Below, piece by piece: positions 17,148 through 25,277 of a stretch of DNA of 39,280 nucleotides. Position 1 is the stretch's first letter. Each line of letters starts with the position of its first letter. Both the position numbers and the translations under genes were made by a program. Source of the stretch: a virus; the IMG/VR virus record IMGVR_UViG_3300030061_002149, positions 1-39,280 of that record; one strand, given 5' to 3'. The notes below the pieces were generated by a model. The model worked only from the letters and a program-made list of their open reading frames with translations, was not told where the DNA came from and made no database searches.

Positions 17148-17512
17148 CAGGAGCTTGCGCCCTTCAGAGCTACGAAGGACAAGACAATTGCCTCGCCCAA
17201 TGAACCTGCGGACAGGTTCGCAACGGTGATCTTGAATGAACCAGCAGCGATGTTGGTTGCTTGCGCCAAGTAAGCGCCAGCAGTACCAGCAGAACTGTGA
17301 TTCACCACCACTACATCAGTGGCGCTGATCTCGCTGTTGGTGACCACAAAGGTCACCTCAGCGGCAGCCGCTAGGGCTGCATCGTCAAGGGTGATTTGAC
17401 CTGAAGCTGCGTTCAGAGTCACACCTGTCGCTTTGCTGGTGGCCTGGGTGACAGTACCGCCAGTTGTCGGGCCAATAAGTTTGCCCGCTGTTGCCTCAAA
17501 AATGGATGCCAT
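17147..17512 (-). CDS. Head decoration protein candidate
   Basis: A 121-residue protein, very rich in Ala, Thr, Val and Ser, with alternating hydrophobic residues that suggest a beta-sandwich (for example A-E-V-T-F-V-V-T-N and G-S-F-K-I-T-V-A-N-L). It lies directly after the capsid gene with a 14-base gap, the usual place for a capsid decoration or stabilising protein. No signal peptide and no cysteine. The call is from context and composition only. Confidence 0.5.
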   Translation of the reverse strand: MASIFEATAGKLIGPTTGGTVTQATSKATGVTLNAASGQITLDDAALAAAAEVTFVVTNSEISATDVVVVNHSSAGTAGAYLAQATNIAAGSFKITVANLSAGSLGEAIVLSFVALKGASS

Positions 17513-17526
17513 GGTTAATTACTCCC

Positions 17527-18549
17527 TCAATCAAGGTTAGAAGTGGAAGTAATCCGCACGATCCCAATGTTGTTGGTCTCGTAAACCTTCGTCCAGTTTC
17601 CAACCGTTTGCAGTTGTGCGCGAGTTGGATTTGAAACAGCAGAGGAGAACTTCGAACCTACCGGGTGGTAGACGTAGTGCAAGTCGATGCTGAGTGCATC
17701 ACTTTTAGCTAATATGTCTCTATCCGTTTCTGTTTGAAGGCCAAGCTGTTCGCCAGAAGCGATTGCACCTTGGGTAAACAGATAGGAAACGTACTCTTTG
17801 TTCGGGGAAGCCCCTGCACTTTGTACGTCAGCACTAATAATTACTCGAAGACCCATAAATGTGGGCACTTGAGGCTGACCGAATGCGTTTGCAGTTGAAC
17901 CTTGAGTTGCCCCAGTGTCAGGAGCACCGGTGTCGTCATAGATGAAGTCGATTGCTCGACGCTCCATCAAGTCGTAGTACACATTGGGGTGTACGCAGAT
18001 CGCAGCGAGCTTTTCGCCTTGATCGCCAAGCAATGCTTTGGCTTGCACGATTTGACGTGGTCCAAGCAAGGTTGGAGTGTCACCAGATGCGCCATCAACG
18101 GCTAGGCCGAGGAAAGCACCGCCAGCGGTGTCACCAACTGCACCGAACACACCACCAAGACATGCCAGAAGATCCTTTTGGCGTTGGTTGGCAATGTAGT
18201 CAGCAATCTTGGCGCCAATGGCAGCCATCGGATCAGAACCAGCAGCCAAGGCGGCTAAATCTCGTGATTCGAAGGCCCGACCCCTGTGGAGCACGACCCC
18301 AACTTGTTTGTCGGCTGTGATCTTGCCTGGGGTCAGTGAAGAACTATCAGTGAGAACTTCAAAGTCACCAGAAAGGTTGGCTTTGTAAAAAGGGATTTGG
18401 ACGAAGTCTCCACCATCCTCTGCAGCGTTCAACTCCGCCATTGGCTGAACAACACCGCTAGCCAAGAAGGCGTCGCGAAGGGTTGTCTGCTCAAGCAAAT
18501 ACGGGGTAAAAACCTCAGGGATGATGATGTCGCTCCTAAGAGTCGCCAT
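17527..18549 (-). CDS. Major capsid protein
   Basis: A 340-residue protein with the pattern of HK97-fold capsids of the 330-350 residue class: an N-terminal arm with I-I-I-P-E-V-F-T-P-Y (8-17), an E-loop-like stretch with the aromatic/basic strand F-V-Q-I-P-F-Y-K (49-56), the L-H-R-G-R-A-F-E-S-R-D-L-A segment (87-99) and a long alpha-helical spine (A-K-I-A-D-Y-I-A-N-Q-R-Q-K-D). It follows the scaffold gene. There is no propeptide protease gene nearby, so maturation probably relies on scaffold exit and not on cutting. The base run before the ATG lacks a clear Shine-Dalgarno sequence. Confidence 0.82.
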   Translation of the reverse strand: MATLRSDIIIPEVFTPYLLEQTTLRDAFLASGVVQPMAELNAAEDGGDFVQIPFYKANLSGDFEVLTDSSSLTPGKITADKQVGVVLHRGRAFESRDLAALAAGSDPMAAIGAKIADYIANQRQKDLLACLGGVFGAVGDTAGGAFLGLAVDGASGDTPTLLGPRQIVQAKALLGDQGEKLAAICVHPNVYYDLMERRAIDFIYDDTGAPDTGATQGSTANAFGQPQVPTFMGLRVIISADVQSAGASPNKEYVSYLFTQGAIASGEQLGLQTETDRDILAKSDALSIDLHYVYHPVGSKFSSAVSNPTRAQLQTVGNWTKVYETNNIGIVRITSTSNLD

Positions 18550-18623
18550 CTGTCAAAAAAGAGAATGTTTACAGTGTGGGCACAGCCCTTAGGCGCAGCA
18601 CAGCTTTGCCATTAGGTCACATA

Positions 18624-19295
18624 CTAACGGTTAGCTGCGTTTTTCAACCTTTCATACATGTCACGATCAGTTTTAAATAACCGTGATTGTTCTGTGAGGT
18701 TGAACGTTTCTTTGCTGAATGGATTTTTGACACCAGCAACAGAATCACTTGTTGCACGGCCAGATGGTGCGCCACTGCCTTGTGGCTTGGGTTGCTTTTG
18801 CATCCAGGCTGGCAAAGTCTTGGCCCATTCACCGACAGGCGTTCTTTGATAGCCATCAACAACAACGACGGTGCCATCAGCCTCACGCTCGATTTGTTCA
18901 CTCGTCAACTTGGTTTTTAAAATCAAGTCAGGGTCATGAACAACATCAGCCAAAGCACTGACAGCAGGTGTGATTAACTCCAGCTCACGAACACGCGCTT
19001 CGAGTTCAGAAATGCGCTTGTCCTTCTCCGCCGTCGCCTCACGGAACTGTTGCTCCAAAGCTTGTCGGGCTTCGCCGTACTTGCCTTGCTTTTCCAGGTC
19101 TGCTTGTTCCGCCTTAGCTTTGAAGTCCAGTAACTCCTGAACATCAACGCCATCAGGCACAGCCTTCGCTTGAGCTTTTGCTTTTTTGTACTCATCGAGC
19201 AATTCAGCGTTTTTACGCCTCATTGATTCGAGTTCTGTTTTTAATTCGCTGGTGTCAACAGATTGCTCCACAGGAGCAGTTTGTTCTTCGGACAT
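18624..19295 (-). CDS. Scaffold protein
   Basis: A 223-residue, highly charged protein. Residues 14-115 are predicted coiled coil (S-E-L-K-T-E-L-E-S-M-R-R-K-N and K-D-K-R-I-S-E-L-E-A-R-V-R-E-L-E). A more globular middle carries a V-V-V-V-D-G-Y-Q-R-T-P strand, and the tail has R-D-M-Y-E-R-L-K-N-A-A. Length, composition and position just before the capsid gene match internal scaffolds that guide procapsid assembly and then leave. The ATG is preceded by a small hairpin (19299-19313) and has no adjacent ribosome binding site. Confidence 0.75.
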   Translation of the reverse strand: MSEEQTAPVEQSVDTSELKTELESMRRKNAELLDEYKKAKAQAKAVPDGVDVQELLDFKAKAEQADLEKQGKYGEARQALEQQFREATAEKDKRISELEARVRELELITPAVSALADVVHDPDLILKTKLTSEQIEREADGTVVVVDGYQRTPVGEWAKTLPAWMQKQPKPQGSGAPSGRATSDSVAGVKNPFSKETFNLTEQSRLFKTDRDMYERLKNAANR

Positions 19296-19298
19296 GAA

Positions 19299-19313
19299 TT
19301 AGCCACAGGCTAA
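19299..19313 (-). promoter_or_regulatory. Hairpin directly upstream of the scaffold start
   Basis: The inverted repeat TTAGCC-tgt-GGCTAA forms a 6-bp stem that ends three bases before the scaffold ATG. The nearest Shine-Dalgarno-like AAGG lies 4 bases on the other side of the stem. With the hairpin folded, the AAGG to ATG distance becomes about 7 bases; unfolded it is 22. The stem could therefore place the ribosome or control scaffold output. Confidence 0.4.
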
Positions 19314-19327
19314 ATTGCCTTATTACC

Positions 19328-19561
19328 TTACTTTTTTTTGGCTTTTTTGGCAGGGCTCAGCTCTGAGCGCCTTTTCAAGACAGTGTTGCCAGTCACGTCT
19401 GACTTGATCCGCACAATCGGATCATCAGCAGAGCCAACCCTGGTAACAGTGCCACCACTGCGGGTCTTAATTGACACGCGATTAGATTTGGCAACGCTTT
19501 GAACCACTCCTGTTGTCTTGGCCCCTCCGTAGGACCAAGCAACGCGAGAACCTTCCCTCAC
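19328..19561 (-). CDS. Small Tudor-like (HVA1/DUF2945-type) protein
   Basis: A 77-residue protein. R-E-G-S-R-V-A-W-S-Y-G-G-A-K-T-T-G-V-V-Q (2-21) followed by beta strands V-S-I-K-T and I-V-R-I-K-S matches, from memory, the small Tudor-like family once called DUF2945/HVA1, in which a short barrel opens with a G-x-x-V-x-W-x-Y/W pattern. The C-terminus is basic (P-A-K-K-A-K-K-K). It starts with GTG, which overlaps the stop of the 25-residue lysine-rich gene by four bases. Function unknown; it may bind nucleic acid or protein in the prohead. Confidence 0.6.
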   Translation of the reverse strand: MREGSRVAWSYGGAKTTGVVQSVAKSNRVSIKTRSGGTVTRVGSADDPIVRIKSDVTGNTVLKRRSELSPAKKAKKK

Positions 19562-19635
19562 TTTTTCTTGCCTCCTTTTTTCTTCTTTTTAGAAGCAGTC
19601 GTCTGGGGCTTTTTGGGTCCGGAATAACGAGGCAT
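19558..19635 (-). CDS. 25-residue lysine-rich peptide
   Basis: A mini-gene from ATG 19635 to TGA 19558. Ten of its 25 residues are lysine, arranged as K-K, a run of five and a final run of three. It has the best Shine-Dalgarno sequence of the region (AAGGAGG, 6 bases before the ATG), and its ends overlap both neighbours (TGATG upstream, GTGA downstream), which argues for real translation in a chain. Function is unknown; such polycations can neutralise packaged DNA or bind RNA. Confidence 0.55.
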   Translation of the reverse strand: MPRYSGPKKPQTTASKKKKKGGKKK

Positions 19636-19748
19636 CAGGATTCCTCCTTAGCTTCTGCTTTCTTGGCTACAGCTTTTTTAGCTGCAGGTTTGGCCTTCTT
19701 CTCTTCGCCCGGAAGCGTAAGTTGAAATCTGCTATGAAGCTTTGCCAC
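19635..19748 (-). CDS. 37-residue Lys/Ala-rich small protein
   Basis: The frame runs from GTG 19748 to TGA 19635, whose last base is the A of the next ATG. The first part is V-A-K-L-H-S-R-F-Q-L-T-L-P-G-E, then a Lys-Ala histone-H1-like tail (P-A-A-K-K-A-V-A-K-K-A-E-A-K). An in-frame stop lies a few codons before the GTG, and no ATG is available, so the start is the weak point. Likely part of the same coupled set as the 25-residue peptide and the Tudor-like protein. Confidence 0.45.
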   Translation of the reverse strand: MAKLHSRFQLTLPGEEKKAKPAAKKAVAKKAEAKEES

Positions 19749-19800
19749 TTGAATTGAGGCGTTTGAGCTGATTCTAGGCTAACCCTTGCAGCAGCACGGT

Positions 19801-19980
19801 TCAATCAACAGCAGGCTTCTTAGGTTTTTTTGTGTCGTCAACAAACTTGATGCCGTTTGCTGCTGCGAACTTTTCCATAAAATCTGGGTCTTCAGCCGTC
19901 AGCTCAGGCATGAAGTCAGGATCGACCTTCCCCATCTCGAGGGACATGCCAAACCTGTCGTCGCGTGACTCCTCAGCCAT
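19801..19980 (-). CDS. 59-residue acidic hypothetical protein
   Basis: The product starts at ATG 19980, which shares its first base with the stop of the head morphogenesis gene (TGATG). It is acidic, with two copies of D-P-D-F-M (about residues 20 and 31), and a lysine-rich end (D-T-K-K-P-K-K-P). I do not recognise a family. Coupling to the large head gene suggests a role in head assembly. Confidence 0.55.
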   Translation of the reverse strand: MAEESRDDRFGMSLEMGKVDPDFMPELTAEDPDFMEKFAAANGIKFVDDTKKPKKPAVD

Positions 19981-22190
19981 CAAAGCTGTTCTATCTCAAT
20001 AAACCAACGATACACCCCCTGGGAGGTTTTGTATTCGTCAATCTCCTCCTTCCTCTGGCTCTTGATTTTGTATTTAGCACCAGCAGGCTGTAAGACCTCG
20101 CCTTCTTCCTCAAATATGCTCTTAACATCGCCTGAAATGTCAACACCACGTTTGTTTTTCATAGACAAAATAACTTCATTATTGTTGCCATTAAGAAACT
20201 CTCGCTTCAACGTTGGATTCTTGGTCCAGCTTTCCATCGCTAAGGTCTCGTTGCCTGACTCAATTCCTTTGACAAGCTGCTCCAGCCTATTGTTATCCAT
20301 ATTCATTCCACGTTTTACGACGCCTTCATATTTGGGCCCGCCTTCTAAATATCCTTCCATCTTGGCAATTTTATTTCTTAACCCTTTTGGTGTCTTCTCA
20401 TAAACAGACACCTGAAAATCTTCGTAGTAGTTAAGCCCAACGCCTTGCTCTTTGGCCATCTTGAACTGTTCCGCACGCATCTTGCGGAAGTCACGACCAG
20501 ACCATGCTTCAATTTCTTCTTTAGGTGCTGTTGTTGATTTATACGTTTTTGATTGCTCTTTCAAGACCTTTTGATATTTGATTCTGCCTTCTTTCGATGC
20601 TTTTACGCTCGCATCAGCTTGTACTTTTGCTTTTAACTCCTGCAGCTCTGCAGATACTTTCTTGTATTTCGTTAATACGTCTTTAGATGGCTTGGCTTTG
20701 ACTAGCTCTGGCGTAAGGTTTTTTAACTCAGTTTGCAATGTTGCCAACCGTTTCTCAGAAGCAGCCAAAGGGGCGCTCGCTTGCGGTTTCAGTGTTTCTT
20801 TTAGTTCTTGTTCTAAGTTTTTAGCTTTTGCTTTGGCCGTGTCAGCCGCTGCTTTTGCTTTGGCAGTATTTTTCTTAGCTTCGTCAAGCTGTGCCTGAAG
20901 CTGTTTAGTTGTTTGAGGCTTAGGAGCAGGCTGTGGCTTGGGTTTAGGTGCAACCTTTGGTTTGGGTTTAGCTTTTGGCTTTGCTTTGATCTTTGATGGA
21001 TCGCCATAAGCCCTCTTTAAATCTTCAATTGTTTTCTCTGATCCGTCCTCACGCACAAAACGCCGGATCGCTCCATCAGGGCCGTACTTGCGCGACAACG
21101 CATTGAAGTAACCGACCTGACCTTGATCGCCAAGCACTTTTTCCTGCACAGCCTTCGGCTGCCGCTTCAGCCATGGGCCATAGTTCTCGCCATTTGGAAT
21201 GTTTTTGTCCCCACCTGGCCTGCCTAATTTGCTTGGTGGCGGTGGATCAAAACCAAGCTTTTCATAATCAACAATTGGAACTGTGGTTGATCTGCAGTTG
21301 AAATGCTGTGGTGGGATTGGCCCTTTGCCGTAAGGGTGCTCCGTACCATCCAAGGCTCTACAAACAGGGGAAGTCCTGCTGTCCAGAGTTGCTGTGTATC
21401 GATACTTTGTCGTGATGTCTTGGTTGGCCTCATAAGCTTTCATGCTCGCCGCGTTGGCTACTTGATTCACACTGGTGCGGACAAGCGTGCGAATTTGATT
21501 ATTGGCACGAACAGTTGACTCACCACCGGCACGAAGGATCTGAGAAATAGGCCCAGCGTCTCCTTCAGTCAAGCGACCTTTGAGCCTTCTAATAATTGAG
21601 TCTGTTGACTCACCCGTTAAAAACCCATTGCGAACTGCTTGGCCAAAAAACGCGGCCTCCTTTTGGGCCATGTTTGCAAACGAGTTTTTTAAGACCTGAC
21701 CGTTAGGCAGCGTCATCGTCACCCCATCAGCAACCGTGACCCTGACCACATCTTTGGCCCCTTTTACGGCGGCCTCTAAATCGTCGCTAAGTGAGACGAT
21801 CCCCTGTTGTGTTGGATCTGCTGTTGCTACAGCCTCAGCGAAACGCGGGCTAATCTCAACTGATCGGACTTGATTGCGAAATTCAAGCGGTATTGCTTCC
21901 CTTAGCTGTTCTTCAACAAAGCCAGCTTGAACGCCTGCCAATTCTTCCAGCTCTCGCACAGACAAAGCCGTGCTGTTTGACGCCCACTCGTTGAGGGATG
22001 TTTTTAATTGGCCCAACGTGGCCCTTAACCGTGCAGCTTTTGCAGGCGCAGAAACAGCATCAAGCCCAGCAAGGCGCTGAGCAGTATCCACAAGTAAATC
22101 GTTGTATGAAACGATGATCCGCTTAGCAACGCTGTTGCTATAGCGGTTGAGGTCGATGGCATTGCGGTAAAGCTCGGCGGGTGTGCTCAT
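19980..22190 (-). CDS. Mu F/SPP1 gp7-like head protein fused to an ADP-ribosyltransferase-like domain
   Basis: A 736-residue protein. Residues about 1-330 form the Mu gpF/SPP1 gp7-like minor head domain, with R-T-S-V-N-Q-V-A-N-A-A (238-248), Y-R-Y-T-A-T-L-D-S-R-T-S-P-V-C-R-A-L-D-G (262-281) and H-F-N-C-R-S-T (295-301). A long linker follows (about 400-560): Lys-Pro/Ala repeats, then coiled coil rich in Lys, Ala and Glu. The last 170 residues look like an R-S-E type ADP-ribosyltransferase: R627 (V-V-K-R-G), S654-W-T656 and E696-G-E698 followed by V-L-Q-P-A-G-A-K-Y-K-I, the usual order of the NAD-binding Arg, the STS motif and the catalytic E-x-E. Gp7-like proteins bind the portal and enter the head in few copies, so the enzyme could be delivered with the DNA. 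The fold call is strong from motifs; activity is inference. Confidence 0.8.
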   Translation of the reverse strand: MSTPAELYRNAIDLNRYSNSVAKRIIVSYNDLLVDTAQRLAGLDAVSAPAKAARLRATLGQLKTSLNEWASNSTALSVRELEELAGVQAGFVEEQLREAIPLEFRNQVRSVEISPRFAEAVATADPTQQGIVSLSDDLEAAVKGAKDVVRVTVADGVTMTLPNGQVLKNSFANMAQKEAAFFGQAVRNGFLTGESTDSIIRRLKGRLTEGDAGPISQILRAGGESTVRANNQIRTLVRTSVNQVANAASMKAYEANQDITTKYRYTATLDSRTSPVCRALDGTEHPYGKGPIPPQHFNCRSTTVPIVDYEKLGFDPPPPSKLGRPGGDKNIPNGENYGPWLKRQPKAVQEKVLGDQGQVGYFNALSRKYGPDGAIRRFVREDGSEKTIEDLKRAYGDPSKIKAKPKAKPKPKVAPKPKPQPAPKPQTTKQLQAQLDEAKKNTAKAKAAADTAKAKAKNLEQELKETLKPQASAPLAASEKRLATLQTELKNLTPELVKAKPSKDVLTKYKKVSAELQELKAKVQADASVKASKEGRIKYQKVLKEQSKTYKSTTAPKEEIEAWSGRDFRKMRAEQFKMAKEQGVGLNYYEDFQVSVYEKTPKGLRNKIAKMEGYLEGGPKYEGVVKRGMNMDNNRLEQLVKGIESGNETLAMESWTKNPTLKREFLNGNNNEVILSMKNKRGVDISGDVKSIFEEEGEVLQPAGAKYKIKSQRKEEIDEYKTSQGVYRWFIEIEQL

Positions 22191-22483
22191 TTTTCATAGA
22201 TGCCAAGGGCTTGAGGTTCTTCTATGCAAACAACAGAAGCATCAGCGCCAAGCTTTAAGGCGTTATCCAAGATTGACGTAAATTCTTCCACCACATCTTT
22301 GTCATAAGTCGCAATACTGCTTTCGGTCACGGCGCAAACCTTGCCGTCCAAATACCACGTCAGTCTGATGACTGCAAAATATTGATTGGCAAGCCTGTCA
22401 TGCGAATAAAAGAAATCTCGACTTGATGGTTGCTCTGATGGTTGTTCTGCCTTTGGTCTGCGCAAATCATCAAGCCACCCCAT
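22187..22483 (-). CDS. Hypothetical protein between portal and head protein genes
   Basis: A 98-residue protein that I do not recognise. A proline/serine-rich N-terminus (about 8-25) is followed by a compact alpha/beta part: Y-F-A-V-I-R-L-T-W-Y-L-D-G-K-V-C-A-V strands, a helix over E-E-F-T-S-I-L-D-N-A-L-K and a final V-V-C-I-E-E-P strand. The gene overlaps the portal gene by 14 bases upstream and the head protein gene by four bases (ATGA) downstream, so it is part of the packaging/head transcript. Confidence 0.6.
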   Translation of the reverse strand: MGWLDDLRRPKAEQPSEQPSSRDFFYSHDRLANQYFAVIRLTWYLDGKVCAVTESSIATYDKDVVEEFTSILDNALKLGADASVVCIEEPQALGIYEK

Positions 22484-23903
22484 CGGTTACCTCCGGTTCA
22501 CCTTCAGGCATTGTGACCTCTTGCTGCGGAACTGGCTGCGGTGTTTCAAGTAATCCGCCAGCCTGCGTTGCCTCAAGCTCGGCCTCAACATCAAAATCAT
22601 CGCCAAGCACTTCGCCCGCTTCAAGCTGTAACAGCAACGTTTCTTGTGTCACCGTGCCAGCGGTGTAAAGCTGCAACAACGCTTGAATCTCTTGTGGCTC
22701 AAGCCTTGCGCCCATAAAGTCACGATTGACAAGGCTGCTGCCAGCTTGTGACTCCTGCAGATAATCAGCATGGAACCGCAAGCAGTTGTCGATCATGTCT
22801 TGCATCTGCATAGCCACTTGCATCATCGTTGCATCGCCTTGACTGCGATCTATGCGCTTAGCCTCGGCCGTCTCACCCACAAGTTTTGCGCCCACCACAG
22901 CAGCTAAACCCAACTCGTTGATCTGCGACTCGATTTGTTCAAGCCTGCGAAACTGCGCGTCGTAGCTATTGCCAGCCGGTTCTACATATTCGGCCCTTGC
23001 ATCTGAGGGGAGTGCAAAAGCTTCTCCGGGACCGGCACTGATCTCTTCAGCAGACTGCGGGAAGCCAAACAACGCAAGCATCGGTACTGCGCTGATGTGC
23101 AATTGATTCCCAAGATCAGATTGCACTTGATAGTGCTGCAGGTTCAACTCTGCAATATCGGCCAACGGTGGGAACGACTCCAAAACGCCAATTCGGTTTG
23201 AATAGGCAACGCTGAACGGGATCTCGCTCAAACTTGTCGTGCCTTCATCAACAACACGGAAGTCACCTTTTTGATCTTTTTGAAAAATTTCAAATGCGCC
23301 AGGAGTCAAAACACGTACTTGTTCAACTTGCTTTTCGCCATACAATCCATCGGGCACGATGATCTTTTCAGAAAGACGAAGCTGCGTCAGCTCTTGTTTA
23401 CCGTCTTTAAGTTCTGAACGCCAGCCAATGATGTCGCGAGGAGAAATCGCAATCCAATATGGCCTTCCGTCTTCGCCAGCCTTGGGCGCATCAACAAGGA
23501 CACCGACGTGACCGTACCTCAGGCAAATCCTTGATGTAGAAAAAAGCCAGCTTTGTAGGTCGTTGCCCTGCAAATCAACGTCAAATAATTGCTCGCGAAT
23601 TTGATCAGTTACGTCGTCAAGCCTGACCGGTTTGCGGGTCAACATGCCCGCCAACATCCGCTCGATTCGAATTGTGAAAGGAGAACAAACGGATCGCTGG
23701 AGCCTGACGTCGTAGCTGGAATCTTGCTCTCTGGGCTCCTGCGGAAGATATTTTCTATGGCCTTTTCTTATTGCAAACGTCCCACCCTGCAATGCTTCTA
23801 ACAGTTCCCAGTGGGGCTCCATGTTTGCCCAAGCTGTGTTCGGGCTATCTACCGTCGTAACGTTGCCAACACGTTGGCGACCACCAGAAAAGCCTGAATA
23901 CAC
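22470..23903 (-). CDS. Portal protein, DUF4055 type
   Basis: At 477 residues the length fits phage portals. The N-terminal region (P-N-T-A-W-A-N-M-E-P-H-W-E-L-L, about 20-34; G-T-F-A-I-R-K-G-H-R-K-Y-L-P, 41-54; F-T-I-R-I-E-R-M-L-A-G-M, 76-87) matches, from memory, the DUF4055 family, which stands in the place of the portal in many siphoviruses. A crown-like tail with Gln/Glu-rich helices (about 400-450) and an acidic end complete it. It is the dodecameric ring through which DNA enters. It follows the large terminase by 27 bases. Confidence 0.75.
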   Translation of the reverse strand: MYSGFSGGRQRVGNVTTVDSPNTAWANMEPHWELLEALQGGTFAIRKGHRKYLPQEPREQDSSYDVRLQRSVCSPFTIRIERMLAGMLTRKPVRLDDVTDQIREQLFDVDLQGNDLQSWLFSTSRICLRYGHVGVLVDAPKAGEDGRPYWIAISPRDIIGWRSELKDGKQELTQLRLSEKIIVPDGLYGEKQVEQVRVLTPGAFEIFQKDQKGDFRVVDEGTTSLSEIPFSVAYSNRIGVLESFPPLADIAELNLQHYQVQSDLGNQLHISAVPMLALFGFPQSAEEISAGPGEAFALPSDARAEYVEPAGNSYDAQFRRLEQIESQINELGLAAVVGAKLVGETAEAKRIDRSQGDATMMQVAMQMQDMIDNCLRFHADYLQESQAGSSLVNRDFMGARLEPQEIQALLQLYTAGTVTQETLLLQLEAGEVLGDDFDVEAELEATQAGGLLETPQPVPQQEVTMPEGEPEVTDGVA

Positions 23904-23930
23904 AGTTAAATCCCGCCCGATGCCGTCAGT

Positions 23931-25277
23931 TTAGTAAAGCCTGATGCCAGTGCCTCGGCCAGCGCGAGCATGAATCATGCTGAAATCGCGGTAGACAAGA
24001 TAACCAAGAGCGTCATTCATGTGATCATACCCCGCATCTTTATCAGGATCACCGGCCTCGGTATAGCTCTGCAGCTCTAAACATTCGATCGTTCGTTTGC
24101 AATTTGCGGCGACCTGCAACCTGACTTCGCCCTTTCCGTTTTCCAACAAAGCTTGAACAGAAGCCACCCGATCGCGGACGGGAGGGTTGGCCTTTGGCGA
24201 TTGATTGCTGAAGCCATAGGACTCAAGGATCTGGATGTCAGTTCGCGAGGCGTTCGTGCTTCTATTTCCGCCAGATGCGTCAGGGTAGACGTAAACCTGG
24301 CGTCCTTGAGCACGTCGTTGTATTTCTTGGGCCATGGCGTCGGTGTCATGCGCACCGCTGATCTCGTCGATCAGGAGAAGGTTGTTCCCAAGACGAACAC
24401 CGATAACTGCTGACATGTTCCCGATATTGAAGTCAACGCCGACGCGAAGGGGCTCGTTGCTGACATCAGGAATATCGGTGATTACATGTTTGGCGCGATC
24501 AAAACGGTCATAAACCTGACCGGTTGTCAGGTTCGTGAACTCTCCAAGCAAATACGCCTTCAACAGGCTGGGATCGTAATTGGCTTCGAGACGTTCGATG
24601 AAGTCTTTTGGGAGGTGGGGATTATCCACCGATCGCATTTTAATCAGCTTCCGATCAGGGCGCTGTTGTGCCTCTTCTGTGCCGAACGTGTTCCACATCC
24701 AGCGGAAGCCCTCAGGCGTTGACACCGCAGCGAATTGTCGAACGTTCCCGGCGCGAAGACGGCCAAGGATTTTGGGGAATGCTTTGTTCGCGATGCCAGG
24801 CGAAACAACATCTACTTCGTCGGCAAGAATGTGCGAAAAATTAGAGCCAATGATTCTTTGCCAGTTCTCAAAACTGCGGCAAAGCAACTTGGTGTCTTTT
24901 TCTAGGTGCAGTGTGTATTCAGGAAGCGGCGATGCTCGGAAGGTGTAAGGGACTTCATACTCCTCCAAAAAATTTTCAAAGTCTGTTTGCCAGATGTCGC
25001 GAATTAAAGGCCCAGTTGGCTCCATGACGCAGCCTGTAAAGCCTTGGTTGGCCGCGGCCATGAATACAGCTTTGGCACACAAGGCCCGCGTCTTACCTGC
25101 GCCATACCCAGCAGAGACACCGATGATTTCGGTGCTTTGGTCGTCTACAAACTGACGCTGCCCAGGGTGTAAATCTGCCCTGATTCTGTTGAGAATATCT
25201 TCGGTTGCTTTTTGGTCTGGTGGCTCAGCAAATGCAAGGAGCCGTGTCGGTTCGCAAAGACCAGTCAGCAACGGCAT
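23931..25277 (-). CDS. terL: Terminase large subunit
   Basis: A 448-residue packaging motor. The ATPase half has Walker A A56-G-Y-G-A-G-K-T63 and Walker B I-L-A-D153-E154. The nuclease half has the RNase H-like acidic set D282 (V-G-V-D-F-N), D333 (Y-P-D-A-S-G-G) and D418/D422 (D-H-M-N-D-A-L-G-Y). It cuts concatemers and pumps DNA into the prohead through the portal. ATG at 25277 shares one base with the stop of the small subunit. I cannot tell from sequence alone whether packaging is headful or site-specific. Confidence 0.93.
   Translation of the reverse strand: MPLLTGLCEPTRLLAFAEPPDQKATEDILNRIRADLHPGQRQFVDDQSTEIIGVSAGYGAGKTRALCAKAVFMAAANQGFTGCVMEPTGPLIRDIWQTDFENFLEEYEVPYTFRASPLPEYTLHLEKDTKLLCRSFENWQRIIGSNFSHILADEVDVVSPGIANKAFPKILGRLRAGNVRQFAAVSTPEGFRWMWNTFGTEEAQQRPDRKLIKMRSVDNPHLPKDFIERLEANYDPSLLKAYLLGEFTNLTTGQVYDRFDRAKHVITDIPDVSNEPLRVGVDFNIGNMSAVIGVRLGNNLLLIDEISGAHDTDAMAQEIQRRAQGRQVYVYPDASGGNRSTNASRTDIQILESYGFSNQSPKANPPVRDRVASVQALLENGKGEVRLQVAANCKRTIECLELQSYTEAGDPDKDAGYDHMNDALGYLVYRDFSMIHARAGRGTGIRLY

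Noticed and set aside
20029-20403. Plus-strand frame opposite the ART-like domain
   Set aside because: Shadow of a strongly supported gene; no start signal or neighbouring plus-strand genes.
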